From Aliiruegeria lutimaris (lineage in GTDB: Bacteria > Pseudomonadota > Alphaproteobacteria > Rhodobacterales > Rhodobacteraceae), in assembly GCF_900099935.1 (NCBI RefSeq), contig NZ_FNEK01000044.1, forward strand, positions 1 to 41,379: DNA of 41,379 nt, read 5' to 3'. Shown here in pieces: positions 17,278-28,010 of the stretch (position 1 is the stretch's first letter; each line of letters starts with the position of its first letter). The notes under the pieces were generated by a model that saw only the letters and a list, made by a program, of their open reading frames with translations, made no database searches and was not told the DNA's origin. The translations under genes and the position numbers were made by a program.

Positions 17278-17817
17278 TTATTCTTCGGCTTCGGGATCCG
17301 GCGGGGCGGCCGAAGTCGGAACGCCCTTGGCGCGGTATTTCCACAACACGCCATGCTGGTCCATTTCCTGGCTCTCGTAGGCGCTGTAATAAGTCGGAAC
17401 GTTCAGCCAGCGCTCCAACAGGCGCCCACGGTTCTTCTTGCGGTATTCGAGATCGGCAATGGCGAGCTCCTTGCGGATCTCCGGGGTGACGCCGTAGCGG
17501 GTTGCCTGGCTGATCAGCGCGCCATCCGCCCCCAGCTTGCCGTCGGTCTCGACACTATTCGGGTTTCCACCCAGTGCAGCGACGGCTTCCGCCTTCGGGT
17601 TCACGTCCGTACGGTTGCCTTCCAGCGGCGCCGGCGGCGGAAGGGCAGTGAGATCTTCCGGCATTTCCATCGGCTTGCTCGGCAGGATCGCAAACTCGTC
17701 CGGCGTCACCTGACCACGCTGTGGATACATCATCTGAGGAGCGTTGCGTGAGCAGCCCGCCGCCAGAACGCAAAGTGCAAGCAGGCCACCTGCCCTTGCT
17801 ACACTCGCTACTCGCAT
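17278..17817 (-). CDS. DUF3035 lipoprotein, BamF-like
   Basis: An outer-membrane lipoprotein of 179 residues with a type II signal peptide: the lipobox LAAGC gives Cys22 as the lipidated residue. The DUF3035 family has been assigned in alphaproteobacteria to BamF, an accessory subunit of the outer-membrane protein assembly machine. The mature part is proline- and charge-rich with no other domain. I chose the ATG at 17817 because AGGAGG sits 5 nt upstream; a GTG five codons earlier is itself part of that binding site region. It lies 52 nt downstream of lspA, the peptidase that matures lipoproteins. Confidence 0.85.
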   Translation of the reverse strand: MRVASVARAGGLLALCVLAAGCSRNAPQMMYPQRGQVTPDEFAILPSKPMEMPEDLTALPPPAPLEGNRTDVNPKAEAVAALGGNPNSVETDGKLGADGALISQATRYGVTPEIRKELAIADLEYRKKNRGRLLERWLNVPTYYSAYESQEMDQHGVLWKYRAKGVPTSAAPPDPEAEE

Positions 17818-17869
17818 CCTCGCCTCCTGCACCGGTTTTTTGTTTCTTTACCGCAAGCGTGCGCCTTCG

Positions 17870-18352
17870 TCACGAGGGCTTTTTGCTGCGTTTCTTCTCT
17901 GTGCCGAAAATCACCAACCCGATTGCCCCGGCAAAGATGAAGACATCGGCCAGATTGAAGACATAGGGGTTGGCGATCCCGCAGCAGGACATGTTGAGAA
18001 AATCCCGCACGCCGGGAAAGATCAGCCTGTCCACCACGTTGCCCATCGCCCCGCCGATGATCAGCCCGGCAGAAAAAAATTCGATCCTGAGCTGAAAGGC
18101 GCGCCGCGCCCAGATCCAGAGCGCGGTGCAAAGAAGGACGGACAGACCAATCAGGAGCCAAGGCTGCGCGCCCGAACTGTCGGAGAACAGGCCGAAATTG
18201 ATGCCCGTGTTCATCCCCTTGCGGAAGACGAGCAGCGGCGGAGCGATCTCGATCCGGTCCACCATCTCTCGGCTGAACATCCCGAAGACGTGAAACTTGG
18301 ACCATTGATCGAGCAGGAAGGCGGCCACCGCCGCCAGCCAGAGAAGCCGCAT
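17870..18352 (-). CDS. lspA: Signal peptidase II (lipoprotein signal peptidase)
   Basis: Cleaves prolipoprotein signal peptides at the inner membrane. The 160-residue protein has four membrane helices and both catalytic aspartates: Asp117 in the GNVVDRL...VRDF region and Asp136 in NLADVFI. It starts 4 nt after the purH stop, so it is cotranscribed. The gene just downstream encodes a lipoprotein that is itself a substrate. The C-terminus is basic (KKRSKKPS). Confidence 0.96.
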   Translation of the reverse strand: MRLLWLAAVAAFLLDQWSKFHVFGMFSREMVDRIEIAPPLLVFRKGMNTGINFGLFSDSSGAQPWLLIGLSVLLCTALWIWARRAFQLRIEFFSAGLIIGGAMGNVVDRLIFPGVRDFLNMSCCGIANPYVFNLADVFIFAGAIGLVIFGTEKKRSKKPS

Positions 18353-18356
18353 GCGC

Positions 18357-19946
<1,590 letters not shown>

Positions 19947-19957
19947 GGCAGCTTTCC

Positions 19958-21727
19958 TCAGATTTCTTCGTCTTTCAGATGTTCGTCGTCATTGCGTATG
20001 ACGTCACGGATCGCCTGCGGGGTATCCTGTGCCTTCGCCAACGTCCAGTCGATCCGGCTTGCTCCGTCCAGAACCCGCCCAGAAAGCACGATCTGCCTGC
20101 TCGCGCGCGGCTTCAGGCGGCCGGGTTCGAGATAGACGCTCGGCTCCAGCGACAGATCGGCCGGCCCGGTATAGCGCAGCACCCAGATTTCGCCGCTGAC
20201 CAGCGCCATGGAAACCGCGCTTCCGCCCATATCGAGCGTTGCGTCCACGTCCGGGTGCAGATGGAATCGGATCGAATAGGGCACGCCCTGAAGCTGCGCC
20301 TCGGTCATGTGGCGTTCGAATGTCTCCTGGTCGGTTTCGGTCATCGCACCGAGCGTATCCACACCTTCCAGCGTGCGGCCATCGCGCGTCAGCGTCAGCT
20401 CGCGCACATGGGTCAGGCCATGGGTGGCCACATAGCCGTCATGGCCAGCCAGAACATGCAGCGCCTCCGGGTTGGCGGTCTGTTGCACCCGGACCTCGGT
20501 CGGCAGGTCGTGCAGGATCTCGCCGCGTTTGCCGCGCCCGAGCCCGACAACCCCCAGCCGCGACGAGGAAAACCCGTCGATGCACAGCGTGGAATGGCTT
20601 GGCGTGGCACGCCCCGCCCGCCGCCATGTCTCACCGAAGGTCGCACCAGGGCCGCAATTGACGATCACGGGGCGGCGCCCCGATGTCAGCTCGAAGGCAA
20701 GCGTCGAGGCATGGGCATTGACGGAAGCCTCGCCCGAGGGTGGAAGGGCCGCATCGATGATCACCGAGCTGCGCCCCGCGGCCAACCGGGCAAAGCCCAT
20801 CGCCAGCCCCTCATGCGTCTCCGGACGGATGCCCGAGGCCGCCAAAGCATTATCGAGCCGTCCCTCCATCCCGCGCGAGCCGCCATGGAATCGTGCCAGC
20901 GCGCCATCGGCATGGCGCAGCGCGCGCAGCGTCGGTGCCATGCGCAGAACGGCATTTTCCAGCGGCTTCTTCGGTCGCTTGCCGATATCCATCATCGCCT
21001 GCGCCGCCCAGATCAGCAGCGAGAAGACCTCCAGCAATTCCTCCGGGTTGCGCGTCGGCAACCCGCCCTCGGCATCGATGCGGGCCTCGCATTCCTTCGA
21101 GAGCGCCTTGATCGCAGGAGCAGCGAAACGCTCCTGCCCGGTCAGGGACAGGCTGGCATAGATCAGCCCGGCCAGCGCCTCGAAACGCGGTAGCCCCGGC
21201 GCGGCGACCTGCCAGCGGCGGCCGAGAAAGGTCGTCTGTGCCGCGAGCGCACCGAAAAATACCCGCGACTGCTCCGGGTTACGCCCCTGCAGCAGGAACA
21301 GCGCGTGGCTGATCCAGCGGATCAGCCGACGTCCAACCAGATCGGGCGTCCAACCCGGGCCAGCACCGCGCCCGTAGCGCGCGATCCATTCCCAGGTCCA
21401 TTCCTGCCCCTTGGCCCGCGCCTTCGCGTCGCCAACGGCGGCGAGGTCGTCCAGCCAGCGAAAGCCGTGCAACTCCGCCTCGAATCGCGGCGAGGGCATG
21501 TCGAGATCCCACATCGAGGCGCCGGGCGCCTCCGCGAGATGACCGGCAAACAGGAAATTGCCCGCCGCAAGCTGACGCCCCTTGGAAAAGCCGCCGATCA
21601 TGCGCGGCTCGGGCCGGGAAACGAAGCCGGTAGCCGGCTGCGTGCGTGCCGCGCGCCGGGCGTGCAGGCGGTTCATCAGGCGAACGCGCCGCTCCTGCCA
21701 GCTGGGTGTTCCCTCAACATGTTCCAT
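19958..21727 (-). CDS. Heparinase II/III family protein
   Basis: A protein of about 589 residues related to polysaccharide lyases. The N-terminal half is an (alpha/alpha) toroid ([30 protein letters not shown]). The C-terminal heparinase II/III beta-sandwich begins around [26 protein letters not shown]. No signal peptide is evident. The family includes real lyases, but this housekeeping-associated subgroup has no known substrate. It lies between rsmB and purH on the same strand. The start is uncertain: ATG 21727 keeps the conserved [13 protein letters not shown] region near the N-terminus. ATG 21778 would add 17 residues, and neither has a good Shine-Dalgarno. Confidence 0.88.
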   Translation of the reverse strand: MEHVEGTPSWQERRVRLMNRLHARRAARTQPATGFVSRPEPRMIGGFSKGRQLAAGNFLFAGHLAEAPGASMWDLDMPSPRFEAELHGFRWLDDLAAVGDAKARAKGQEWTWEWIARYGRGAGPGWTPDLVGRRLIRWISHALFLLQGRNPEQSRVFFGALAAQTTFLGRRWQVAAPGLPRFEALAGLIYASLSLTGQERFAAPAIKALSKECEARIDAEGGLPTRNPEELLEVFSLLIWAAQAMMDIGKRPKKPLENAVLRMAPTLRALRHADGALARFHGGSRGMEGRLDNALAASGIRPETHEGLAMGFARLAAGRSSVIIDAALPPSGEASVNAHASTLAFELTSGRRPVIVNCGPGATFGETWRRAGRATPSHSTLCIDGFSSSRLGVVGLGRGKRGEILHDLPTEVRVQQTANPEALHVLAGHDGYVATHGLTHVRELTLTRDGRTLEGVDTLGAMTETDQETFERHMTEAQLQGVPYSIRFHLHPDVDATLDMGGSAVSMALVSGEIWVLRYTGPADLSLEPSVYLEPGRLKPRASRQIVLSGRVLDGASRIDWTLAKAQDTPQAIRDVIRNDDEHLKDEEI

Positions 21728-21798
21728 GGCAGCGGCGGCGGCCCCCTTGATCCTGTATGCATCCCCGGCGCGGAGCATAGGCGCGGCGGGCGGGAGTG

Positions 21799-23073
21799 TC
21801 AGGCCTTGCGCAGCGCCGCGATGAAGAATCCGTCCAGACCGCCGCGTTCGGGCCACATCTCCGGCGTCGTTCGCAGCGCTCCGGGCGCGGCCTGCCAATC
21901 CGGCTCAAACCCGGCCAGGGCATCGATGGCCGCCTGATCCGGCGAAAGCACCGGATGACGTTCCAACATGGCCTCAAGCTGCTTCTCGCCCTCTTCCGGC
22001 AGCAGGCTGCAGGTACAGAAGACAAGCCGCCCGCCGGGGGAGAGCAACGCGACCGCGCGGTCGATCATTTGCGCCTGCAGGGCAAAAAGCGGTTTGACCC
22101 CCGCGCCGTCCTTGGCAAAGGGCAGGTCCGGGTGGCGCCGGATCGTTCCGGTGGCCGAACAGGGCGCATCGAACAGGATCGCGTCGAAAGGTGCTTCCGG
22201 CTGCCATTCGAGCGCGTCGGCTCCTACGACATTGGCCGTCAGGCCGGTCCGGGCGAGGTTCTCGTGCAGCCGTTCGAGGCGGGCCTCGGAGATGTCGAGC
22301 GCGGTCACGTCGGCCCCGCTCGCCGCGAGTTGAAGCGTCTTGCCCCCCGGCGCGGCACAGAGATCCAGCACGCGCTCGCCCGGTTTCGCGGCCAGAAGGC
22401 GCGCGGGCAGCGCGGCGGCGGCGTCCTGCACCCACCAATCGCCGGTCTCGAAGCCCGGCAGCGCGGAAACCTGCCCCGCCTTGGCCAGCCGCAGCGTTCC
22501 AGTGGGGAGCATCTCGCCATCGGGCAACGTCGCACTTTCGGATTTCGGTGTCAGGTCGAGCGGCGGGGTGGCTTCGAAGGCGGCCTCCATCCGGGAAACC
22601 CGGGCATTGCCATAGGTCGCCCCGAGCCGCCCGCGCAGCCAGTTCGGCAAGCGCTGCGGCTGGGTCTTGTCCCAGCCCCCCTGCCCGTTCTCGACGACCC
22701 GGCGCAGCACGGCATTGACCATGGGCGCGGCCTTGGCATGTTCGCGCTTGGCCAGCGTCACCGCGGCATTGACCACGCCATGCGGCGCCTCGCCCTCGGC
22801 AAGAAGCTCGACCACGGCCAGCCGCAGGAGCGCCTGGATGCCGGGGCGTGGCGGACGTTGCAGAAAGGGTTTCATCGCCGCGTCGGCACGTCCCGCGAGC
22901 CGCAGCGTGGTCCGCGCCAGCCGCGCGGCGCGGGCGCGGATCTCCGCCGGTTTCTCGGCAAAATGCGGGTGCTGCTCCAGCTCGGCGAGCAGCATCTTCT
23001 CCTCCCAGACGCCCTGGAGCAGGTCCAGCGCCAGCTGTCGCGGCGCGGTGCCGCTCGGTTGCCCTTCGCCCAT
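21799..23073 (-). CDS. rsmB: 16S rRNA (cytosine(967)-C5)-methyltransferase
   Basis: Methylates C967 of 16S rRNA using S-adenosylmethionine. The 424-residue protein has the N-terminal NusB-like RNA-binding domain (about 10-135). A Rossmann methyltransferase domain follows with LDLCAAPGGKT (residues 237-246), DAPCSATGT with Cys305, and TCSLLPEEGE with the catalytic Cys355. It is the first gene of the long minus-strand series ending with the M16 pair, and diverges from the DUF1674 gene. The sequence cannot exclude the closely related RsmF-type specificity, but the NusB-like domain supports RsmB. Confidence 0.93.
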   Translation of the reverse strand: MGEGQPSGTAPRQLALDLLQGVWEEKMLLAELEQHPHFAEKPAEIRARAARLARTTLRLAGRADAAMKPFLQRPPRPGIQALLRLAVVELLAEGEAPHGVVNAAVTLAKREHAKAAPMVNAVLRRVVENGQGGWDKTQPQRLPNWLRGRLGATYGNARVSRMEAAFEATPPLDLTPKSESATLPDGEMLPTGTLRLAKAGQVSALPGFETGDWWVQDAAAALPARLLAAKPGERVLDLCAAPGGKTLQLAASGADVTALDISEARLERLHENLARTGLTANVVGADALEWQPEAPFDAILFDAPCSATGTIRRHPDLPFAKDGAGVKPLFALQAQMIDRAVALLSPGGRLVFCTCSLLPEEGEKQLEAMLERHPVLSPDQAAIDALAGFEPDWQAAPGALRTTPEMWPERGGLDGFFIAALRKA

Positions 23074-23146
23074 GCGACGGCCCTTCCCATTGATCCTTGA
23101 TCCGCGGGAGGTATATCACCCATGGATCAGCGACAAGGACAAGCGC

Positions 23147-23401
23147 ATGAGTGACGACAGCCAGGAGCCGGTCGAGGCCCCGCAGGAAATCGACCCCGTT
23201 GCCGCCGCCGAGGCAGAGGCCGAGCGCCGCAAGGCGCTGCCGCCCGCGGCATTGCGTGCGCTGGAAGAGGCCGAGGAACGCCGGGCCAAGGCAGAGGCCG
23301 AGGCAGCCGAGATGCCCACCGAACTGGGTGGCCGCATCAAGGGGCTTGAGCCCGTCCGTTATGGCGACTGGGAGAAGAAGGGCCTGGCGATCGACTTCTA
23401 G
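23147..23401 (+). CDS. DUF1674 protein, SDHAF4-like succinate dehydrogenase assembly factor
   Basis: An 84-residue protein with a long charged alanine/glutamate-rich helix followed by the conserved tail GGRIKGLEPVRYGDWEKKG, ending IDF. That tail is the hallmark of DUF1674, homologous to mitochondrial SDHAF4/Sdh8, which binds flavinylated SdhA during assembly of succinate dehydrogenase. The sdh genes are not nearby. Its stop overlaps the stop region of the convergent GNAT gene by 4 bp. The ATG at 23147 is chosen by length and family start. Confidence 0.85.
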   Translation: MSDDSQEPVEAPQEIDPVAAAEAEAERRKALPPAALRALEEAEERRAKAEAEAAEMPTELGGRIKGLEPVRYGDWEKKGLAIDF

Positions 23402-24204
23402 GTGGCTTTCGCACCGTCCGGTGGGCGGATCACCGCGAGAAGCTGTTCGCTCAGCGTGAAGCCACAACGGCGATAGATCCGCCCGGCGTTCCCTTCCGTG
23501 TATGCAACAATGACGGGCGTAGAGGCTGGGGCACGTCTCCTTGCCCAATTCAGCCCGACGGACACAAGGGCAGCGCAGATACCGCGCCGCCTGTGGCTCT
23601 CGCGCGTCTCCACGTCCTGAAACCGCGCGGTGCCCTCGCCTTCGAAAATGCCAAGGTCGCCCACGAGCTGTGCCCCGTCGAAAGCGCCGAACCAGCAGCC
23701 CCGCCCCCCGGCCACCTGCTTGCGATGGTTCGCAAAGCGTTTGCGGACAAATGGGGCGTGGATTTCAGGCAGATGTCCAGCCTCGATGCCGGTCTCGATC
23801 TGCAGCGCTATGACCTGTTCCCAGTCCTCCGGTGTCTCTATGGGGCGGATCTCGATGCCTGGTGGGACCGGCGCAGGATTTGACAGTCCTTCAAGGGTGA
23901 GCACGTCGGAGCGGTCGATCTCGAAACCCAACGCGGTAAAACGCTCAAGGGCTGGCGCGTTGGAGAGCGCCGGAGCATCCCAGACGATCGTGACATGTCG
24001 TGAGGTCGGAAAGTCCTTCCGGAAACGCGCGATCTGCGCGTCCGGCTCGATCCGGTCGTCACGAAAGATCACCATGTTGCCGAACCAGAAATCCGGCTCG
24101 GACGGTGTGCGTACAACGACCCTGTCCAGGTGTTCCTCAACGACCGACAGCCCGCGCAACACCATAAGGTCGCTGCGCAGGCCGTGGCTACGGAGCGGAC
24201 TCAC
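23398..24204 (-). CDS. GNAT family acetyltransferase, two-domain type
   Basis: A 268-residue protein with a C-terminal GNAT fold. The acetyl-CoA loop is in the [15 protein letters not shown] region, followed by [19 protein letters not shown]. The N-terminal ~120 residues look like a second, degenerate GNAT-like half. The substrate is unknown. It probably starts at a GTG that overlaps the dapB stop (GTGA), indicating coupling to dapB. A downstream ATG at 24165 is the alternative. It converges on the DUF1674 gene with a 4-bp overlap of their ends. Confidence 0.85.
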   Translation of the reverse strand: MSPLRSHGLRSDLMVLRGLSVVEEHLDRVVVRTPSEPDFWFGNMVIFRDDRIEPDAQIARFRKDFPTSRHVTIVWDAPALSNAPALERFTALGFEIDRSDVLTLEGLSNPAPVPPGIEIRPIETPEDWEQVIALQIETGIEAGHLPEIHAPFVRKRFANHRKQVAGGRGCWFGAFDGAQLVGDLGIFEGEGTARFQDVETRESHRRRGICAALVSVGLNWARRRAPASTPVIVAYTEGNAGRIYRRCGFTLSEQLLAVIRPPDGAKAT

Positions 24205-25010
24205 AGCCCGAGAACGTCCAGCATGGAGTAGTGACCCGGCATCTTGTCCTGCCCCCAGAGCGCGGCCTTGAGCGCGCCGCGGGCAAAGAGCGCGCGGTCC
24301 GAGGCAATGTGGCGCAGAACGATCCGCTCGCCGGCCCCGGCAAAGATCACGTCATGCTCGCCGATAATATCGCCGCCGCGAATCGCCGAGTATCCAATGG
24401 AGCCGGGCGCCCGCGCCCCGGTGATGCCATCGCGCGCGGCGACGTAACTTTCCTTGAAGTCCAGCCCGCGCCCTTCTGCGGCCGCTTCGCCCAGCATCAG
24501 CGCGGTGCCCGAAGGCGCGTCGACCTTGTGGCGGTGATGTGCCTCGACCACCTCGATGTCGAACTCCTCGTCGAGAGCGGCCGCCACTTGCTTTGTGAGT
24601 TGCGTCAGCAGGTTCACCCCGAGGCTCATGTTGCCCGCCCGCACGATCACGGCATGGCGCGCGGCGGCGTCCAGCTTCTCGATATCCGTGTCCGTCATGC
24701 CCGTGGTGCCGATCACATGCACCGCCCGCGCCTGCGCCGCGATCACCGAGAGGTCCACCGTGACCTGCGGCGTGGTGAAATCGATAACCCCCTGCGCACC
24801 GGCCATCGCCTCCAGTGGGTCATCGGTGACATAGAGCCCGGTGGGTTGGCTGCCCATCGCCGCGCCAAGATCCTGGCCGATCCAGTCATGGCCAGCGCGT
24901 TCCACCGCCCCCACCAGCTTCATCTTCGGGTGCGCCGTGACCTCGCGGACGAGCATCTGCCCCATCCGTCCCGACGCGCCCATGACCACGATCCCCGGTA
25001 TATTGCTCAT
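24201..25010 (-). CDS. dapB: 4-hydroxy-tetrahydrodipicolinate reductase
   Basis: Second committed step of diaminopimelate/lysine synthesis, using NAD(P)H. The 269-residue protein has the nucleotide-binding GASGRMG (residues 11-17) and the catalytic motif [15 protein letters not shown] with His158 and Lys162. Length is normal. It diverges from rbfA across a 98-nt gap and is followed by a coupled GNAT gene. dapA lies about 10 kb away and asd 22 kb away, so the pathway genes are scattered rather than in one operon. Confidence 0.97.
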   Translation of the reverse strand: MSNIPGIVVMGASGRMGQMLVREVTAHPKMKLVGAVERAGHDWIGQDLGAAMGSQPTGLYVTDDPLEAMAGAQGVIDFTTPQVTVDLSVIAAQARAVHVIGTTGMTDTDIEKLDAAARHAVIVRAGNMSLGVNLLTQLTKQVAAALDEEFDIEVVEAHHRHKVDAPSGTALMLGEAAAEGRGLDFKESYVAARDGITGARAPGSIGYSAIRGGDIIGEHDVIFAGAGERIVLRHIASDRALFARGALKAALWGQDKMPGHYSMLDVLGL

Positions 25011-25108
25011 CTGCCTGTCTCCTGAAACTTGCGCCCGGTTTAGCCGAGTGCCGCGTCACGCGCAAAGCCCCGCTTGCGCAGAAGGCCACGGGGGCCTAGT
25101 TGGAAGGC

Positions 25109-25525
25109 ATGGCTAAGAACAAGTTCCATAACGGGTCCGGCCCGTCGCAACGTCAGCTCCGCGTGGGCGAATTGATCCGCCGCAGGCTGGCCGATGTGCT
25201 CAACCATGGCGACGTGCACGACCCGGACCTGAACCGGATGTCGATCACCGTTGCCGAGGTGCGCACCTCACCAGATCTGAAGATCGCCACCGCCTACGTG
25301 ATGCCGCTGGGCGGCGACCGGGCGGACGAGGCGATGGAAGCGCTGATTCGCAACCGCCACGAGCTGCGCAAGATCGTGGCCAAGGGGCTGACGCTGAAAT
25401 ACGCGCCGCAACTGCGCTTCGTGCTGGACGACACCTATGACCGTATGGACGATACGCGGCGGATGTTCTCCGAAGAACGCGTGCAGCGCGATATTGCCGC
25501 GACTCACGAGGATGACGATGCCTAG
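25109..25525 (+). CDS. rbfA: 30S ribosome-binding factor A
   Basis: A KH-type factor that binds immature 30S subunits and is needed for 16S maturation and cold adaptation. The 138-residue protein shows [36 protein letters not shown] and the end of the KH fold [13 protein letters not shown]. The ATG at 25109 gives the family length; a TTG three codons upstream is rejected. It overlaps the phosphodiester glycosidase gene by 8 bp. The usual downstream truB is far away in this window. Confidence 0.96.
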   Translation: MAKNKFHNGSGPSQRQLRVGELIRRRLADVLNHGDVHDPDLNRMSITVAEVRTSPDLKIATAYVMPLGGDRADEAMEALIRNRHELRKIVAKGLTLKYAPQLRFVLDDTYDRMDDTRRMFSEERVQRDIAATHEDDDA

Positions 25526-26276
25526 TGAGCCATTGCGGCGTCTGGGAGCGGCCCTGGCCTTGCTCTGCGCCGGCACGCTTGCGGCCACGGCCGAGCCCGA
25601 TTGCCGCAAGATCGCCCATGACGGCAACCGCTATACCGTCTGCACCCTGCGGGCCGACCAGGACGAGATCCGGCTTTTTCACAGCGATGCGGAGGGGAAC
25701 CTTTTTGGCAGTTTCTCCAGCATCGACGCCGCCCTGGCCGCTGAGGGCAAGCAGCTCTCCTTTGCCATGAATGCCGGCATGTATCACGAAGACCGCAGCC
25801 CGGTCGGCCTCTATCTCGAACGCGGCACACAAAGCGGCCCGCTGGTGACGCGTGACGGGCCGGGCAATTTCGGCTTGCTGCCCAACGGCATCTTCTGCAT
25901 CCGGGAACACTCGGCGCAGGTCATCGAAAGCCGCCGTTATGCGGAGAACCCGCCAGACTGCCGCTATGCCACGCAATCCGGCCCGATGCTGGTGGTCGAT
26001 GGCGCGCTACATCCACGCTTCCTGTCCGACGGGACCAGCCGCTACATCCGCAACGGGGTCGGCGTCGCAGCGGACGGCGTGACCGTGCATTTCGCCATCT
26101 CGGACAACCGGGTGAATTTCGACAGCTTCGGACGGTTTTTCCGCGACGAGCTGAATACCCCGAACGCGCTCTATTTCGACGGCAAGGTCTCGCGCCTTCA
26201 CGCGCCGTCGATTGGCCGCTCAGATAGCGGTTTCCCGCTGGGACCGATCGTTGGGACGGTGGCACCGGTCGAGTGA
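25518..26276 (+). CDS. Secreted phosphodiester glycosidase family protein (DUF2233/NAGPA)
   Basis: A protein of 252 residues with a signal peptide (hydrophobic core [15 protein letters not shown], cleavage near residue 25), so probably periplasmic. The body fits the DUF2233/NAGPA family, whose animal member hydrolyses GlcNAc-alpha-phosphodiesters. Visible features are [52 protein letters not shown] and [13 protein letters not shown]. The bacterial substrate is unknown; a cell-envelope phosphodiester sugar is plausible. It is coupled to rbfA by an 8-bp overlap. ATG 25512 is an alternative start two codons earlier. Confidence 0.88.
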   Translation: MPSEPLRRLGAALALLCAGTLAATAEPDCRKIAHDGNRYTVCTLRADQDEIRLFHSDAEGNLFGSFSSIDAALAAEGKQLSFAMNAGMYHEDRSPVGLYLERGTQSGPLVTRDGPGNFGLLPNGIFCIREHSAQVIESRRYAENPPDCRYATQSGPMLVVDGALHPRFLSDGTSRYIRNGVGVAADGVTVHFAISDNRVNFDSFGRFFRDELNTPNALYFDGKVSRLHAPSIGRSDSGFPLGPIVGTVAPVE

Positions 26277-26448
26277 ACCAACGGGCCAATTTGCCGGAAT
26301 TCAATTGCCCGCGAAGATACCTCGGTTCAAGCGTCCTCCGACGACACCACGGTACCCGCAACCCGTAATCGGAATTATTCGGATAACCAGGATTCCGTCA
26401 TTTCTGCCGTCATCAGGACCGCGCAGCCCGACGACGACGGACGCGCGG

Positions 26449-27801
26449 CTAGGCCGGGGCAGCGAACTGCACGATCAGCGGGTGATCCGAAAGAGTGAGC
26501 GGCACCGCCTCGGGCTGGCCTGCGATCTGGATAGGCTCGGTACCCACGGTCGGGTCGAAAATGCGCAGGCTTTTGGGTGGCCTTGCGAAATGCAACACCG
26601 TTTCCGTGGTGCCCCGGAGCATCTCGCCCCAGATGACATACTGGAACACCCCATCGCTGCGTTGCAGAAGCAGGTCGTGCACAACCGGGGTCTGCCCTTC
26701 CAGGAAGAGATCGACCTCGCGTAACGCCTCGTTCGCGGCTTGAGGGGAGGCATCGGCCAGGATGACAGTCAGGTTTCGCAGGTACTGCGCGGCAAGGCGC
26801 GGGCTGTAGTCCGGCGCAAAGAAGCCAAAGGCCTGGTTGCCCTCCTCGTCGGTCCTGTCGCGCAGGATATAGACCGATGTATGGGCATAGCCCCGCGCGA
26901 ACTGCGCGAGATAGATGTTCATCAGGTGTAAACCATGCAGCGTCTCGGGCACCTTGTCCGACAGCTTGACGCCGGTTTCCGTGGTGACCCGGGGCAGGTC
27001 CTCCAGTTCACGATCCGAATAGCCTCTGAATCCCTTGCGCCAGGTCCGTCCGAAATTGCCGAACAACCCGTCGACGCGGGAGGCTCGTGAAGGGTCGGCC
27101 GCATCCCAGACCTTGTTGTCGGCCAGGCCCGGCGAATTCGAGTGATAAATGTAGTTATGCACATTGGCGAAATCGGCATAGCACGTCCCCCCCGGCATCA
27201 GCGTACCCGCGCCCGTCGGAATCTCCAGGAATTGCAGGCCGACATTGTCCGTCTGCGCGCCGGGCTCGGAGATCGTCCAGACGGGATAGTCGCGAAGCTC
27301 GGGATGCGTCTTGACGGCACTGTAGAGATCGCGCTGTAGCCGGGCCACAGGCAGCCAGCTGGCCCGACCTCCACCCTTCTGGCCCTGGTAGGTCACGCCC
27401 CAGTTATTCGGCTCGTTATTCCCCTCGAAGGCAAGCAACGCCCCATTCCGCGCCAGCACAAGCCCGGTTTCGATCAGTTTTTCCAGATCACTGCTGCCGC
27501 TGACGAGGCCCCAGTTCAACAGGGCACCCGTTTGCCGGTGGAGTTCGATCATGGTCTCGATCGTGTTCGGGCCATTCGTGCTCAACCCTTCGATCCCGGC
27601 ACGCACCCAGCGGAACCCGCAGTAGCGCACCATTTCGATGGTCTTTTCGAGCGGCTGACCGCGATCCGGAAAGGTCGTGACGATGCCGATGCTGTCGAGG
27701 AAGCTGCGCGTGGGGCGTGCGCGCAACGTCTCAAAGGGGGACGCGCCCATGATGCGAGAGGCTGCGAGCCCCGTTCCAGACGCGGCAAGCATTGCCAGCA
27801 C
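26449..27801 (-). CDS. Clan GH-A-type glycoside hydrolase, probably Tat-exported
   Basis: A protein of 450 residues from GTG 27801, or 463 from an ATA at 27840. A (beta/alpha)8 hydrolase fold of the GH-A type is suggested by the acid/base motif NNEPNNWG (Glu130) and a likely nucleophile in VTTETGVK (Glu275), numbered from the GTG. A C-terminal beta domain follows. The exact GH family is unclear (GH39-like or related). Upstream of the GTG the frame stays open and encodes NRRAVLAMLAA, a twin-arginine-like leader. An AACGGGAG site lies 7 nt before an in-frame ATA, which may be the true start or a mutated ATG. It converges on the phosphodiester glycosidase gene. Confidence 0.8.
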   Translation of the reverse strand: MLAMLAASGTGLAASRIMGASPFETLRARPTRSFLDSIGIVTTFPDRGQPLEKTIEMVRYCGFRWVRAGIEGLSTNGPNTIETMIELHRQTGALLNWGLVSGSSDLEKLIETGLVLARNGALLAFEGNNEPNNWGVTYQGQKGGGRASWLPVARLQRDLYSAVKTHPELRDYPVWTISEPGAQTDNVGLQFLEIPTGAGTLMPGGTCYADFANVHNYIYHSNSPGLADNKVWDAADPSRASRVDGLFGNFGRTWRKGFRGYSDRELEDLPRVTTETGVKLSDKVPETLHGLHLMNIYLAQFARGYAHTSVYILRDRTDEEGNQAFGFFAPDYSPRLAAQYLRNLTVILADASPQAANEALREVDLFLEGQTPVVHDLLLQRSDGVFQYVIWGEMLRGTTETVLHFARPPKSLRIFDPTVGTEPIQIAGQPEAVPLTLSDHPLIVQFAAPA

Positions 27802-27839
27802 AGCGCGTCTGTTCGCAAATCGGTTTCCTGAACGTTCTA

Positions 27840-27852
27840 TGGTCGTGCTCCC
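27840..27852 (-). promoter_or_regulatory. Ribosome binding site in front of a possible ATA start
   Basis: On the minus strand GGGAG (27852-27848) is followed after 7 nt by ATA (27840-27838), in frame with the glycoside hydrolase. The first ordinary start codon (GTG 27801) has no Shine-Dalgarno and would cut through the twin-arginine leader. Confidence 0.45.
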
Positions 27853-27996
27853 GTTGTGACGCCGTTCGACTATATCGCCTGTCCAGACCCGCCGCCACTT
27901 CGCGGCTCGGGACCTGTCTACGGCGCAGATGACTGCCCTTTCGACCCTGGCGCCTTTGGCTTTCTGGGGCTTCTTGTTCTTTCTTGGGCAGGCCGC

Positions 27997-28010
27997 GTTT
28001 CACGCGAAAC
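27997..28010. promoter_or_regulatory. parS-like palindrome
   Basis: GTTTCACGCGAAAC differs by one base from the ParB-binding parS core GTTTCACGTGAAAC. It overlaps the imuB stop codon. A single degenerate site away from any parAB genes may be chance or a weak site. Confidence 0.3.

Noticed and set aside
25074-25102. TTGCGC-N17-TAGTTG as an rbfA promoter
   Set aside because: The spacing is right but the -10 matches the consensus at only two positions and overlaps the possible ribosome binding site.
26282-26311. Inverted repeat with a bulge (CGGGCCAATT / AATTGCCCG) after the phosphodiester glycosidase
   Set aside because: The stem has a bulge and there is no T tract, so it is too weak to call a terminator.
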